22,744 nt of DNA from a virus. Numbering within the stretch: position 1 is the stretch's first letter; each line of letters begins with the position of its first letter. The position numbers and the translations under genes are program-made. The DNA lies in the IMG/VR virus record IMGVR_UViG_3300022562_000988, positions 1 through 22,744 of that record; one strand, written 5' to 3'. This document shows positions 14,702 through 22,414 of this stretch, piece by piece. Under the pieces are notes generated by a model, which was not told where the DNA came from, did not search any database, and saw only the letters and a program-made list of their open reading frames with translations.

Positions 14702-15592
14702 ATGGCCGACCAGCAGGTAAATGCGCTTCCTACTATCTCCGGGCTTCTGGACGGGGACTTTATCCTTCTTTCTCGCGATGGGGTTGTTATCGGGAAGCAG
14801 ACGGTAGCCGCATTCTTCAGCGGGCTATCTACCGACAACATCCCGGACGGGAGTGGTGTCTCGGAGAACACGTCTGGGACCTTGACTGGGGCGCTGCTGG
14901 CCCTCGACCAGCGTCTGGACGACTTCACGGGGACGGACGGGGTTACGAACCAGTCCAGCGTAGCCGGTACGACGCTGACGGACGCCCTCGACGACCTACA
15001 GGACCAGATCGACGGGATCACCGGGGCCGCCGCGGAGGACGTCGCCTACACCCCGGCCGACGCCGGGGACTGGGGCTCGACGGTCCCGGACAACGTCGGC
15101 GACGCCCTGGATTTCGCGGTGGCACGCCTTTCGGCGATGGAAACGACGTACGGGACGGGCGACGTAACGGGGCCCGTTACGTCGACGGCCACCGCGTTGG
15201 CGCGTTACTCCGGAACGACCGGAAAAGTCCTGGCGAATTCGCCGGTCTTGGTCGGAGATAACGGAGAGCTGACCGGGTTTCGCGTATCCCCGAAAGTGAT
15301 CACAGCGACGTCCTATACCCTGCTGCCGGAAGATACCGGACGCCCGCTGGAATTTTCCAACGCTTCCACGATCTCGGTTACGGTGCCGGGGTCTCTCCCG
15401 AAAGGCTGGACGGCTCCGATTTCCGCGGTCGGGGCCGGGGAAGTCCAATTGGTAACGGCTGGCGCTACGATCCGCAACCGATCAGGACATACCAAACTCG
15501 CCGGGCAATGGGGCATGGGCGCCATATACGTCCGTGAGAACTCCGGCGGCAGCGCGGCCGAAGTCCTGTTCGGCGGGGACACCGTGGCATGA
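14702..15592 (+). CDS. Tail fibre protein, short
   Basis: A 296-residue protein starting at ATG 14702 after a weak TAAGAG site. The N-terminal MADQQVNALPTISGLLDGDF is like that of fibre proteins that dock to the hub. Three short ALxxL segments at residues about 63-70, 92-103 and 133-140 look like trimer-forming helices; the last lies in a module (AEDVAYTPADAGDWGSTVPD) shared with two genes downstream. GTGDVTGPVTSTATALARYS near residue 151 is a fibre motif common in phages. The C-terminus (LEFSNASTISVTVPGSLPKG, then GAGEVQLVTAGATIRNRSGH) is a beta-rich head domain seen in fibre tips. A longer overlapping frame from 14656 is a shadow. Confidence 0.75.
   Translation: MADQQVNALPTISGLLDGDFILLSRDGVVIGKQTVAAFFSGLSTDNIPDGSGVSENTSGTLTGALLALDQRLDDFTGTDGVTNQSSVAGTTLTDALDDLQDQIDGITGAAAEDVAYTPADAGDWGSTVPDNVGDALDFAVARLSAMETTYGTGDVTGPVTSTATALARYSGTTGKVLANSPVLVGDNGELTGFRVSPKVITATSYTLLPEDTGRPLEFSNASTISVTVPGSLPKGWTAPISAVGAGEVQLVTAGATIRNRSGHTKLAGQWGMGAIYVRENSGGSAAEVLFGGDTVA
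15160..15184. repeat. 25-base near-perfect palindrome inside a fibre gene
   Basis: CGACGTAACGGG at 15160-15171 and CCCGTTACGTCG at 15173-15184 are perfectly complementary, with a single G between them. It falls on the fibre motif Gly-Asp-Val-Thr-Gly-Pro-Val-Thr-Ser. The spacer is too short for an unstrained hairpin, so it is better viewed as a dyad-symmetric DNA site or a stem with a few central pairs opened. Confidence 0.75.
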
Positions 15593-16152
15593 TCCCCGTT
15601 GTCGGCCTAGGGCTGCTTAAACCGCTGACCGATCCTGGCCCTGGTCCGGACCCGGAGGGTATTGATGCGGCCGACGTTACTTATACCCCGGCCGAACCTG
15701 CGGACTGGGGCGTAAGTCCACCGCCTGACGACGTAGCCGAGGCCCTCGATCTCCTGGCGGCTCGTGAGGAAGGTAGTGGCGGCGGGGGTAATTTTACGTT
15801 CCCGCTGGTCGTCGGAAGCGATTTGGCGGCCGGAGACTTTGTCGCGCTGGATCCAATCACGCTGGAGGCCGTTAAATCAGACGCTTCCGATTCCGAGCTT
15901 TGGGCTATCGGTTTTGTGACTGAGGCGTATCTGACCGGGGCGACGGCGACGATCAACGAGTCCGGAGTAAACACCGCTCTCACCGGTCTCGTTCCTGGAA
16001 CGATCTACGTTATTGACCACACGACGCCGGGCAGCGTAATTCCCTACGCTGATGCGCCAGCGACGATCGGTTATGTTCTACAGATTGTCGGCTACGCGCT
16101 GACTTCAACAACCATGTTCGTCAAGCGCGAGCTGGCGATCTTAAGAGGATAA
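15589..16152 (+). CDS. Small fibre-associated protein with shared DWG module
   Basis: A 187-residue protein whose ATG overlaps the previous stop (ATGA). Residues 26-60 carry DAADVTYTPAEPADWGVSPP followed by DDVAEALDLLAARE. This is nearly the same module as in the fibre gene before it and the long fibre after it. A Gly/Ser linker follows. The C-terminal domain (FPLVVGSDLAAGDFVALDPI, ALTGLVPGTIYVIDHTTPGS, YVLQIVGYALTSTTMFVKRE) resembles the small beta domains at fibre tips that phages describe as tail fibre adapters, though I cannot name a family. Function is probably fibre assembly or host contact. Confidence 0.65.
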   Translation: MIPVVGLGLLKPLTDPGPGPDPEGIDAADVTYTPAEPADWGVSPPPDDVAEALDLLAAREEGSGGGGNFTFPLVVGSDLAAGDFVALDPITLEAVKSDASDSELWAIGFVTEAYLTGATATINESGVNTALTGLVPGTIYVIDHTTPGSVIPYADAPATIGYVLQIVGYALTSTTMFVKRELAILRG

Positions 16153-16156
16153 TTCC

Positions 16157-17155
16157 ATGGCCGAAGGCGCTATGTGGTTAACGAGCGAGGATGTCGGCGC
16201 GCCGGCCGTCAACAACACCGCCGGTTCGCTTTGTAGCGTTCTTGACTGGGCGCTAGTGACCAAGCACGGCGGTTGGGCGATCGAATACACCGGAACGAAT
16301 AAGCGCATTTACCGCGCTGCGGTCGGCAATCGGTTTCGCTTGCGCGTCTGCCATGACTCGGCGGAGTCTGGGCTAAGTAATTTCGCAGCCGTGCGCGCCG
16401 CCGAAGGCGCGAGCGGCATTGATACATTGGTCGATCCATTCCCGCAGGTCGCACAGGAGGCAAGCAACGGCGGCGCCCGTTGGCCGACGGCCTATGGGAC
16501 GAACAGCGGATACACCTGCCGCTACAAAATCTTGGTGATGAATCGCCGATTTTATTTATGGGTGGGTCTTGGCACTACTACCAGCGGTCCCTCAAGCACC
16601 TATTACTGGCACTTCCACTATTTCGGTGATTTTCCACCCACCAATTCAGCGGACGTATGGAGCACAGGAATAAGCTCGCGCGGCAGCACAAGCACGTCGA
16701 CAACGTCGGCTTCCATGACTTCATATTACGACGTCGCCAACATCCCGTCGCTGGCGGGCGTTTCTTATTGGGCAAGGTCCATCGACGGCACGATTAAATC
16801 CACAAAATGCAATTGGTACGCCGTTGGGGCAACTTATCTCGGCCTTATCTCCGGCTTGCCGACTGCGCGCGGCGGCTGGGGGAATGGAATCAATATCGAG
16901 AAAGTAGCCATGAACTGCGCCGGAGTTCAATCAGGCTCATTCGGCATAACTACACTCATGAAGCGTGCGTGGGCGCCTAACCTTTGGAACCCCCTGCACA
17001 GCGGCTTAAACTCAACGGTCGGCCCAGACGACACTTTTACGGTTCCCGGATATACCGGCGGCGTTTTTGTTCCAATTTCATTCAATAAAGACGGGACATC
17101 CAACGATTTGTGCGGGGTGGTCGTAGAAACGACCGATACTTGGGAGCAGCCATAA
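16157..17155 (+). CDS. Tail-associated protein of unknown function, low-GC gene
   Basis: A 332-residue protein with a strong ribosome site (AAGAGGA at 16143-16149). The N-terminal half follows a recognisable phage pattern: WLTSEDVGAP, VLDWALVTKHGGWAIEYTGT, NKRIYRAAVGNRFRLRVCHD, then SGIDTLVDPFPQ. The C-terminal part is beta-rich (VFVPISFNKDGTSNDLCGVV). No enzyme motif is seen. It lies in the fibre cluster and is likely a virion or fibre-associated component. The base composition differs from its surroundings: 48% G+C at 16541-16640 by hand count, against 76% at 15001-15100 and 66% at 12601-12700. This suggests acquisition from another source. Confidence 0.7.
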   Translation: MAEGAMWLTSEDVGAPAVNNTAGSLCSVLDWALVTKHGGWAIEYTGTNKRIYRAAVGNRFRLRVCHDSAESGLSNFAAVRAAEGASGIDTLVDPFPQVAQEASNGGARWPTAYGTNSGYTCRYKILVMNRRFYLWVGLGTTTSGPSSTYYWHFHYFGDFPPTNSADVWSTGISSRGSTSTSTTSASMTSYYDVANIPSLAGVSYWARSIDGTIKSTKCNWYAVGATYLGLISGLPTARGGWGNGINIEKVAMNCAGVQSGSFGITTLMKRAWAPNLWNPLHSGLNSTVGPDDTFTVPGYTGGVFVPISFNKDGTSNDLCGVVVETTDTWEQP

Positions 17156-17418
17156 TGGCCGACTTGGGCGCGGTTGGTATTTCGTTTGGGGTCGGTGAAG
17201 TTCTTACCTCCTTCTGGGTGACGCCGATAACGTTCGGCATCATGTACGCCATCGAAGGCCAGTCGTCACTGGATTCCGGAGGATCGACCAGCGGAGGATC
17301 GACCAGCGGAGGATCGACCAGCGGCGGATCGACCAGCGGCGGCGGGGGTTACGTTCCAGACTTCGGAGACGGAGAGCTGGTCTGCCTTAACGGCGAAGCG
17401 ATCGTACTCGGAACGTAG
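17155..17418 (+). CDS. Small protein with GGSTS repeat linker
   Basis: An 87-residue protein; ATG 17155 overlaps the previous stop (TAATG) and is preferred over a longer in-frame start at 17110. Residues 1-37 are hydrophobic (GVGEVLTSFWVTPITFGIMY), followed by a flexible linker of four Gly-Gly-Ser-Thr-Ser repeats and a short acidic C-terminus, VPDFGDGELVCLNGEAIVLG. I recognise similar small proteins next to phage fibre genes but know no function. The linker suggests a bridge between a membrane- or core-associated end and an exposed end. Confidence 0.6.
   Translation: MADLGAVGISFGVGEVLTSFWVTPITFGIMYAIEGQSSLDSGGSTSGGSTSGGSTSGGSTSGGGGYVPDFGDGELVCLNGEAIVLGT
17281..17340 (+). repeat. Four tandem 15-base repeats encoding GGSTS
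   Basis: GGATCGACCAGCGG(A/C) is repeated four times without gap, at 17281-17295, 17296-17310, 17311-17325 and 17326-17340. The only difference is the last base (A, A, C, C). Because the unit is a multiple of three, copy-number change would alter linker length without breaking the frame. Near-identity indicates recent duplication. Confidence 0.9.
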
Positions 17419-17421
17419 ACC

Positions 17422-20292
17422 ATGGAAGCACCATACGCGACAAAGCGGTTTCGTACCACTTCGACTGGCTCCGGTTCTGCCGGTACGCTGCCTCAGGCCG
17501 GGGCGGACGGGAAGCTGCACGCGTCCTGGCTTCCGGATTCATATAGTCCGGCGCCGGGCGGGGCCTACACCGTAAGCTACGAGGTCGCCAACGCGGCGGA
17601 CTGGAATAGCCCAGTTCCGGAGACGGTCGGGGACGCCCTGGACGAGCTGGCGGCGCGCGAAGGCGGTGGTGGCGCGACGACCGCCGACGCGGTATCGGCT
17701 GACTCGACGGGGTTCGCGGTAGCGACTGGTTCTACCGTCCAGGCCGTTCTGGCGTCCGTCGACAGCGCGCTTCTGCGTGCTCGATCGACTGGCGTGCGCA
17801 CGGGTGGTCTGCTCTCTGGGGTGGGTACGACGACAATCAGCATCACGGCTGGTGTCGGCGGTATCCTGGATAACACGGACCCGTCAGCGCCGACGTTCAC
17901 GCTAGTCGAGTGGGCGGCCCAAACGATTACCGGTATCACGGCGAACCGGAACTGGGTCTATATCGACTCGGCCGGTATTGCGCATTCGCAGACGACCGAG
18001 CCGACGCCAAGCGAGTTTCGTACGCAGATCCAGCTCGGACGCGCCTCGACGAACGGCGGCGTGATTTCCGGCATCGACTTGACGCGCTTGTTGCTCCAGC
18101 AGTACAGCGCGCAAATCTACGATGTCTTCCGCGCTATCGGCCTGGTCAAGACTGGCATGGCGGTCGGAGCGTCCGGCGCCAACCTGAATGTGGTTATCGG
18201 GGCCGGTTCGATCTTTTCGCCGGGCGCCAACGTCGCTACGTCCTGGACCAACCCGAACGAGATCACTTTCCCGGGTTTTGACACGGCGGGCTCCGATCGT
18301 TTTCGCATGTTCACCCAGACGGGGCAGGTCGTTGCGGACGTCGCCACGCTACCGGTCGGGTACTACGCCCCGGCCGGTACGGTGACGGCGATCCCAGGTA
18401 GCAGCGGGCGTGCGACCATCTTTACCGTGTTTCGGTTCGCGAACGGTAACGTGCGCATCCTTTACGGGAAGGAGTATTACTCGTCGTCCTCGGTCGCGCT
18501 CACGGCGTTGGCGTCGTATGTGCCGGCGCGTCCGCAGGGCCTGGCCGACGCGATCATTGTTGGATACATTATCGCGTCGAAAGGCACCACGTCTCTCCAG
18601 GACGCGTCCACGGTCTACTTCGTCACGACCAACCAGTTCGGCGGCAAAGAGGGCGGCGTTGCTACTTCGGGTAGCCTTCCGGCGACCTCGATTACCTATG
18701 ACGGAACGTCGTCCGGGTCGTCGGCGACAACGGTGCAAGGGGCCATTGACGACCTCTACGCGTCCAAGGCACCAAAGGCGAGTCCGACGTTCACGGGGAC
18801 TGTCAACGGTGCCAACTTCTACGGCGACGTGTTCCGGGTGCTGGATTCCGCCGACGCCGCGCTTGCCCAGTTCTACGCGATCTCCGATACTTACCTTTAC
18901 CTTACGGCCTATGCGAGCGGTGGCGCGGCGTCTAACGTCTTCAACGTTGCGCGGGCAACCGGGGTGTTCACCTTCTCCCAGGCGCCGATGTATGGGGCGT
19001 ATCCGCTCATCCACACGAATTCCACAGGGGCGGTCACGAGCGCGATGCTGCGCAACTCGGCGGCTTACAGCGTAATCGGACGCGCTACCGGATCGATCGG
19101 GGCGCCAGCCGATATCGCCGCTGGAGTCCGGGGCCGGGTGCTCGGTCTACGCCAGACCGGCGACCTGGCCTTCGTGCAGGTTGAGCACGAGATGCTGCTA
19201 GATGATATCGTCGACAACGATATCCTGGCCAACATGCCGGCGTACACCGTCAAGCTGAACCCAAACGGTACGGCTGGCGGCCCGCAGGACTTCGCCCTCG
19301 GCACGAATGGTGTGCTCGGGCGCCTGGCCGGGGCTGTCCAGGCGGTTCCGATCGGCACGAGCGGGGAGGTGCTCCCTCTACTCAACGCTAACAACGTGTA
19401 TAGTGGAAGCGCCCTGTTCTCCGGTAACGGCGCCACCACCATTCCGAGCGTCTGCGGCACCGCCGCCAACATGGCCCTAGTCGGCACCGGCGGATCGACG
19501 ACGCAGTTCAGCCTGGTTCGTTATGGGACCGGAACGAACGCCTGCCCGACTGTCGCTTTGGGCAAAGTTAATAACGCAGCCGTCGCGTCGCACGGGGCCG
19601 TTGTCGACGGTATGCGCCTTGGTCAGATACTACTCGGCGGCGACGATGGGACCGCCGATCAGACCTCGGTCAGAATTTCCGCGGAGGTCTCAGGCACCGT
19701 GGCCTCTGCCAAAGTGCCCGGTAAGTTCAAGGTCGAGACCGCCGACGCGAACGGGGCGCTAACAGAAGGCCTCGCGATCGGGCCGAAGCAGCGCTTGAAG
19801 GTCCGGAACTTGGTCGGGGTCGGCGGGCTCCTGGCGCGGCCAGCTGGATACGCGGCCGCGAGCGGGACTGTGGACACCACCGTCTACACCGCCCCGGCGA
19901 ATCTTCTGCAAGAGGACGGGGATGGCCTGTACATCCGTATTCCGATCTACTTCGCGAACAACGCAAACGCAAAACGCGTGCGCGTCGGTGTTGACGGTAT
20001 TGGCGGGACCAACGCGATCGGTGATACTGGGTCCGAGTCTTTCGGGAGCTCGGCGGCGGTCAGTGGGACCATCGAGATATGGGTGGTACGGACCAGCTCG
20101 ACGACCGTCGACGCCTCGATGCGCACGACCATCCATGGCCGAACTACTGGGCCCATCGAAGACTTCTACTCCGGAACGACCTGGGATGCTACCGGCGCCC
20201 GGGCGATCGTTGTTCGTACCGTGTCAGTGGCCGCAAACGATATCACTGTGCGGGGCACCGGCGGTGTTACCCTCGAAGTAAAACCAACCTGA
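17422..20292 (+). CDS. Long tail fibre protein
   Basis: A 956-residue fibre, the longest protein in the window. The N-terminus (residues 1-45) contains TLPQAGADGKLHASWLPDSY, a tail-attachment-like start. Residues 48-80 carry the shared module (YTVSYEVANAADWNSPVPET and DALDELAARE). A second, similar helical module is SITYDGTSSGSSATTVQGAI followed by DDLYASKAP (around residues 425-453), which precedes SPTFTGTVNG, a widespread fibre repeat. The central part has an aromatic beta domain (residues about 220-400). The C-terminal 140 residues (YAAASGTVDTTVYTAPANLL onward) look like a globular tip. The fibre is presumably trimeric and determines host binding; no catalytic residues are apparent. Confidence 0.8.
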   Translation: MEAPYATKRFRTTSTGSGSAGTLPQAGADGKLHASWLPDSYSPAPGGAYTVSYEVANAADWNSPVPETVGDALDELAAREGGGGATTADAVSADSTGFAVATGSTVQAVLASVDSALLRARSTGVRTGGLLSGVGTTTISITAGVGGILDNTDPSAPTFTLVEWAAQTITGITANRNWVYIDSAGIAHSQTTEPTPSEFRTQIQLGRASTNGGVISGIDLTRLLLQQYSAQIYDVFRAIGLVKTGMAVGASGANLNVVIGAGSIFSPGANVATSWTNPNEITFPGFDTAGSDRFRMFTQTGQVVADVATLPVGYYAPAGTVTAIPGSSGRATIFTVFRFANGNVRILYGKEYYSSSSVALTALASYVPARPQGLADAIIVGYIIASKGTTSLQDASTVYFVTTNQFGGKEGGVATSGSLPATSITYDGTSSGSSATTVQGAIDDLYASKAPKASPTFTGTVNGANFYGDVFRVLDSADAALAQFYAISDTYLYLTAYASGGAASNVFNVARATGVFTFSQAPMYGAYPLIHTNSTGAVTSAMLRNSAAYSVIGRATGSIGAPADIAAGVRGRVLGLRQTGDLAFVQVEHEMLLDDIVDNDILANMPAYTVKLNPNGTAGGPQDFALGTNGVLGRLAGAVQAVPIGTSGEVLPLLNANNVYSGSALFSGNGATTIPSVCGTAANMALVGTGGSTTQFSLVRYGTGTNACPTVALGKVNNAAVASHGAVVDGMRLGQILLGGDDGTADQTSVRISAEVSGTVASAKVPGKFKVETADANGALTEGLAIGPKQRLKVRNLVGVGGLLARPAGYAAASGTVDTTVYTAPANLLQEDGDGLYIRIPIYFANNANAKRVRVGVDGIGGTNAIGDTGSESFGSSAAVSGTIEIWVVRTSSTTVDASMRTTIHGRTTGPIEDFYSGTTWDATGARAIVVRTVSVAANDITVRGTGGVTLEVKPT
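19204..19224. repeat. 8-base inverted repeat with 5-base spacer
   Basis: GATATCGT (19204-19211) pairs with ACGATATC (19217-19224). It lies in the long fibre gene and encodes part of DDIVDNDI, whose repeated Asp/Ile codons may account for the symmetry. A weak case for function. Confidence 0.5.
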
Positions 20293-20302
20293 GGTTCTTT
20301 AG

Positions 20303-21784
20303 ATGTCTCTCGATCCAAATCTGCAGAACGCCCTGGAAGCGACGCTGACGCAGGCCGAATCCGCCACCACCCAGACCGAAAACGCCGACACGGCCGCCGG
20401 CAACGCCGTTACCGCCGCGGAGGCCGCAGCAAAGGCCTATCCCGCAGACACGCGAGTGATCAACTCGCGCGATCGTATCGTCACCGCGGATACGCGCATC
20501 GGTTCGGCGCTCACGTCGATCACCGGCGTGCGGAATAAGCTCCGCGATATCCTGGACCTCTACGGGAACGATCCCGTTGACCCAGTCGATCCCGTCGACC
20601 CGGTCGATCCCGTTGACCCAGTCGACCCCGTTGACCCGACTGGCCGCATCACGATTAAGGGCAACAAGCTCTATGATGCGGACGGTACCCACCTCACGGT
20701 GTTCGGGGATAACTGGCACGGCTGGGACGGCTGGTGGGGGTCGAACGGGCAACCGTCGTACAACGGCGAAGGCCTCGGCTCGAAGTATACGGTCGTGTCC
20801 CTCGCGACCCGCCTGGTCAAGGAGCGTGGGTATAACACCATCCGCGTCCCTCTCTGCATGAAGGCGCTGTACGATAATCCGCTCTGCAACGCGGACGATA
20901 TGATCAGCGACGCCAACATGAAGTACCGCGGCCTTCGCTACGTCAACGCCGTCGGTCTCTTCCTGGCCGACCTCGCGTCGGTCGGGCTGCGCGTCTTGCC
21001 GGAACTGCATACGACGACCAGTGCGATGAACGCCGGCTCGCCGAAAGACTACGGCTTCGACTCCGCGTACCACCAGCGATGCGCGACGGTGGTTTGCGAT
21101 ATGCTCGACAAAAGCAAGCTCTTCTCGGTCGTCGTCGGCGTCGGCTTTTTCAATGAACCCTATGGCACCGCCGTGCACGGGGCGCCCGGGAAGCAGGACG
21201 CTAACCAGTGGGATATGGCCGCCGAAGGATACAAGGTCGGCAAGATCATCATCGATCGCGGCTACCTGTTCGCCATGGACGGTTGCAGCGATATGTGGCC
21301 ACGCGACGAGCAGGGTAAGTCAGACCCGAACAGCCCGAACGGGAATCAGGGCTGGGGCGAAAACTGCTATGGTATCGCCCGTTACTGGATGGGCCTCCCG
21401 TCTGGCGAAACCCTGCCGACCGACAAGGTCATCGTCATGCCGCACTTCTACTTTGAATCCAACCTTGGCGTGACCGCAACCTCCATCGATCACTGGCGCG
21501 CGTGCATGGGGTCCAAGACGCCGCTTGGTATCCTGATGGCCCGCGTGCCCTGCATCGTCGGGGAATGGTCCAGCAGCCCGAGCGGTGGAGACGCGCCCGA
21601 TTCCGTCGACAAGTTCATCAGCTTCGTGACGGACCCGGCCGCTCCGTTCGCTGGGGTACTACGCTGGGGCGTCAGCCCGAATCAGGGCGACCAGAACCAT
21701 CGGCTGTTCGACCTGGATTGGAGTACGCTCAACCCGATCGCGGTCGAGTCTTCCGATAAGATGCGCGCCGCCCTCGGCGTCTAA
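20303..21784 (+). CDS. Virion-associated glycoside hydrolase, GH5-like depolymerase
   Basis: A 493-residue protein. Residues 1-88 are a helical, Ala/Thr-rich coiled-coil-like stalk; residues 90-113 are a (Asp-Pro-Val)7-Asp-Pro-Thr linker. From residue 115 the sequence follows the GH5 (clan GH-A) pattern: IKGNKLYDADGTHLTVFGDN with WHGWDGWWG, GYNTIRVPL (Arg181), FFNEPYG (Glu285, the expected acid/base in Asn-Glu-Pro), MPHFYF (His381, Tyr383) and CIVGEWSS (Glu421, the expected nucleophile). Family members hydrolyse beta-linked glucans or related polysaccharides. There is no signal peptide, and the gene sits at the end of the fibre cluster, so I infer a tail-borne enzyme that clears host exopolysaccharide. 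GAGG at 20291-20294 precedes ATG 20303. Substrate is unknown. Confidence 0.82.
   Translation: MSLDPNLQNALEATLTQAESATTQTENADTAAGNAVTAAEAAAKAYPADTRVINSRDRIVTADTRIGSALTSITGVRNKLRDILDLYGNDPVDPVDPVDPVDPVDPVDPVDPTGRITIKGNKLYDADGTHLTVFGDNWHGWDGWWGSNGQPSYNGEGLGSKYTVVSLATRLVKERGYNTIRVPLCMKALYDNPLCNADDMISDANMKYRGLRYVNAVGLFLADLASVGLRVLPELHTTTSAMNAGSPKDYGFDSAYHQRCATVVCDMLDKSKLFSVVVGVGFFNEPYGTAVHGAPGKQDANQWDMAAEGYKVGKIIIDRGYLFAMDGCSDMWPRDEQGKSDPNSPNGNQGWGENCYGIARYWMGLPSGETLPTDKVIVMPHFYFESNLGVTATSIDHWRACMGSKTPLGILMARVPCIVGEWSSSPSGGDAPDSVDKFISFVTDPAAPFAGVLRWGVSPNQGDQNHRLFDLDWSTLNPIAVESSDKMRAALGV
20570..20641 (+). repeat. Tandem 9-base repeats encoding Asp-Pro-Val
   Basis: Seven units encoding Asp-Pro-Val (20570-20632) are followed by one Asp-Pro-Thr unit (20633-20641). 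Codons alternate between GATCCCGT(T/C) and GACCC(A/G)GTC, which suggests duplication of an 18-base pair of units. They form an extended, rigid hinge between stalk and enzyme. Confidence 0.9.
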
Positions 21785-21791
21785 CTCAACG

Positions 21792-21816
21792 GGGCCGGGG
21801 GAGACCTCGGCCCTTT
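21792..21816 (+). terminator. Terminator-like hairpin after the GH5 gene
   Basis: GGGCCG (21792-21797) pairs with CGGCCC (21808-21813). The stem extends by one G-T and two G-C pairs around a GAGA tetraloop (21801-21804), giving nine pairs followed by TTT. The T tract is short, so termination may be partial. It separates the fibre cluster from the methyltransferase-like gene. It is the clearest intergenic terminator candidate in the window. Confidence 0.6.
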
Positions 21817-21819
21817 ACC

Positions 21820-21824
21820 AAGGA
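21820..21824 (+). promoter_or_regulatory. Shine-Dalgarno for the methyltransferase-like gene
   Basis: AAGGA lies five bases before ATG 21830. It is one of the few clear independent ribosome sites in the window and fits a gene translated on its own after the hairpin rather than by coupling. Confidence 0.6.
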
Positions 21825-21829
21825 TCCAC

Positions 21830-22414
21830 ATGCGCACGTTATCTGGGCGTCCGGCGAGCCAGCGAGAATTCGAGCTTAGCGCCTACACCAACCTGATGAA
21901 GTACCACGGCGTGACCTCCTACTGCGAGGTCGGCGCGCGTCACGGCGATACTTTCTACCACGTCATGAAGACTCTCCCGAAAGGTTCGCGCGGCCTGGCG
22001 ATCGACCTTCCGGGCGCCCTCTGGGGAACGAAAAGCGGCGGCCATCTTCGCCGGGCGGTGGAGCGGTTGCGCCAGGAAGGGTACCGCGTAGAGATGTGCC
22101 TGGCGTCGTCGCAGAGCAAAGACGCCCTGGCCGCCGCGGCGCACGGTTGGGACTCGATCCTGGTCGACGCTGACCACACGTACTCGGCCGCTCGCGCTGA
22201 TTTCCTGGCCTACTTGCCTCTGGCGTTCAAGATGATCGCGCTCCACGATATCGACGGCGAAGGGATGAAGGAGAAAGTCCACGGGACCGCGGTCGAAGTC
22301 CCGCGCCTCTGGAAAGAGATATCCCCGCAGGCCGGACAGCAGAAGCTGGAATTGATCGACTACGATAACCGCGGTATGGGCATCGGAGTCCTGACCCTCG
22401 GGGGCGGAACGTGA
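21830..22414 (+). CDS. SAM-dependent methyltransferase-like protein
   Basis: A 194-residue protein with class I methyltransferase features. SYCEVGARHGDTFYHVM (residues 30-46) is like motif I (Glu-x-Gly-x-x-x-Gly). GLAIDLP (residues 55-61) ends in the expected acidic residue after strand 2. WDSILVDADHTYSAARADF (residues 107-125) with LHDI at 138-141 resembles the Methyltransf_24 / cephalosporin-hydroxylase-like group, where the family has Asp-x-x-His. The acceptor is unknown; relatives act on sugars or small molecules, which would match the sugar theme of the window, but DNA or protein modification cannot be excluded. It has its own ribosome site and follows a hairpin. Its stop overlaps the next gene start. 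Confidence 0.65.
   Translation: MRTLSGRPASQREFELSAYTNLMKYHGVTSYCEVGARHGDTFYHVMKTLPKGSRGLAIDLPGALWGTKSGGHLRRAVERLRQEGYRVEMCLASSQSKDALAAAAHGWDSILVDADHTYSAARADFLAYLPLAFKMIALHDIDGEGMKEKVHGTAVEVPRLWKEISPQAGQQKLELIDYDNRGMGIGVLTLGGGT

Noticed and set aside
14656-15261. Overlapping + strand open frame of 201 codons before the short fibre gene
   Set aside because: Arg/Gly-rich composition typical of an out-of-frame translation of GC-rich DNA; it overlaps both the hub C-terminus and the fibre gene, which have recognisable protein patterns.
17281-17340. Possible CRISPR-like repeat array
   Set aside because: Units are 15 bases, directly adjacent without spacers, and encode an in-frame GGSTS linker.
19204-19224. 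Inverted repeat in the long fibre gene as a regulatory site
   Set aside because: Explained by repeated Asp/Ile codons in DDIVDNDI; arms are only 8 bases and there is no context for regulation, so it is listed only as a repeat.
20267-21178. 303-codon minus-strand open frame opposite the GH5 gene
   Set aside because: It lies antisense to a gene with ordered GH5 catalytic motifs, and its Val-Asn-Gly-Ile/Asp repeats are the complement of the Asp-Pro-Val linker DNA. GC-rich DNA commonly leaves the antisense frame open.
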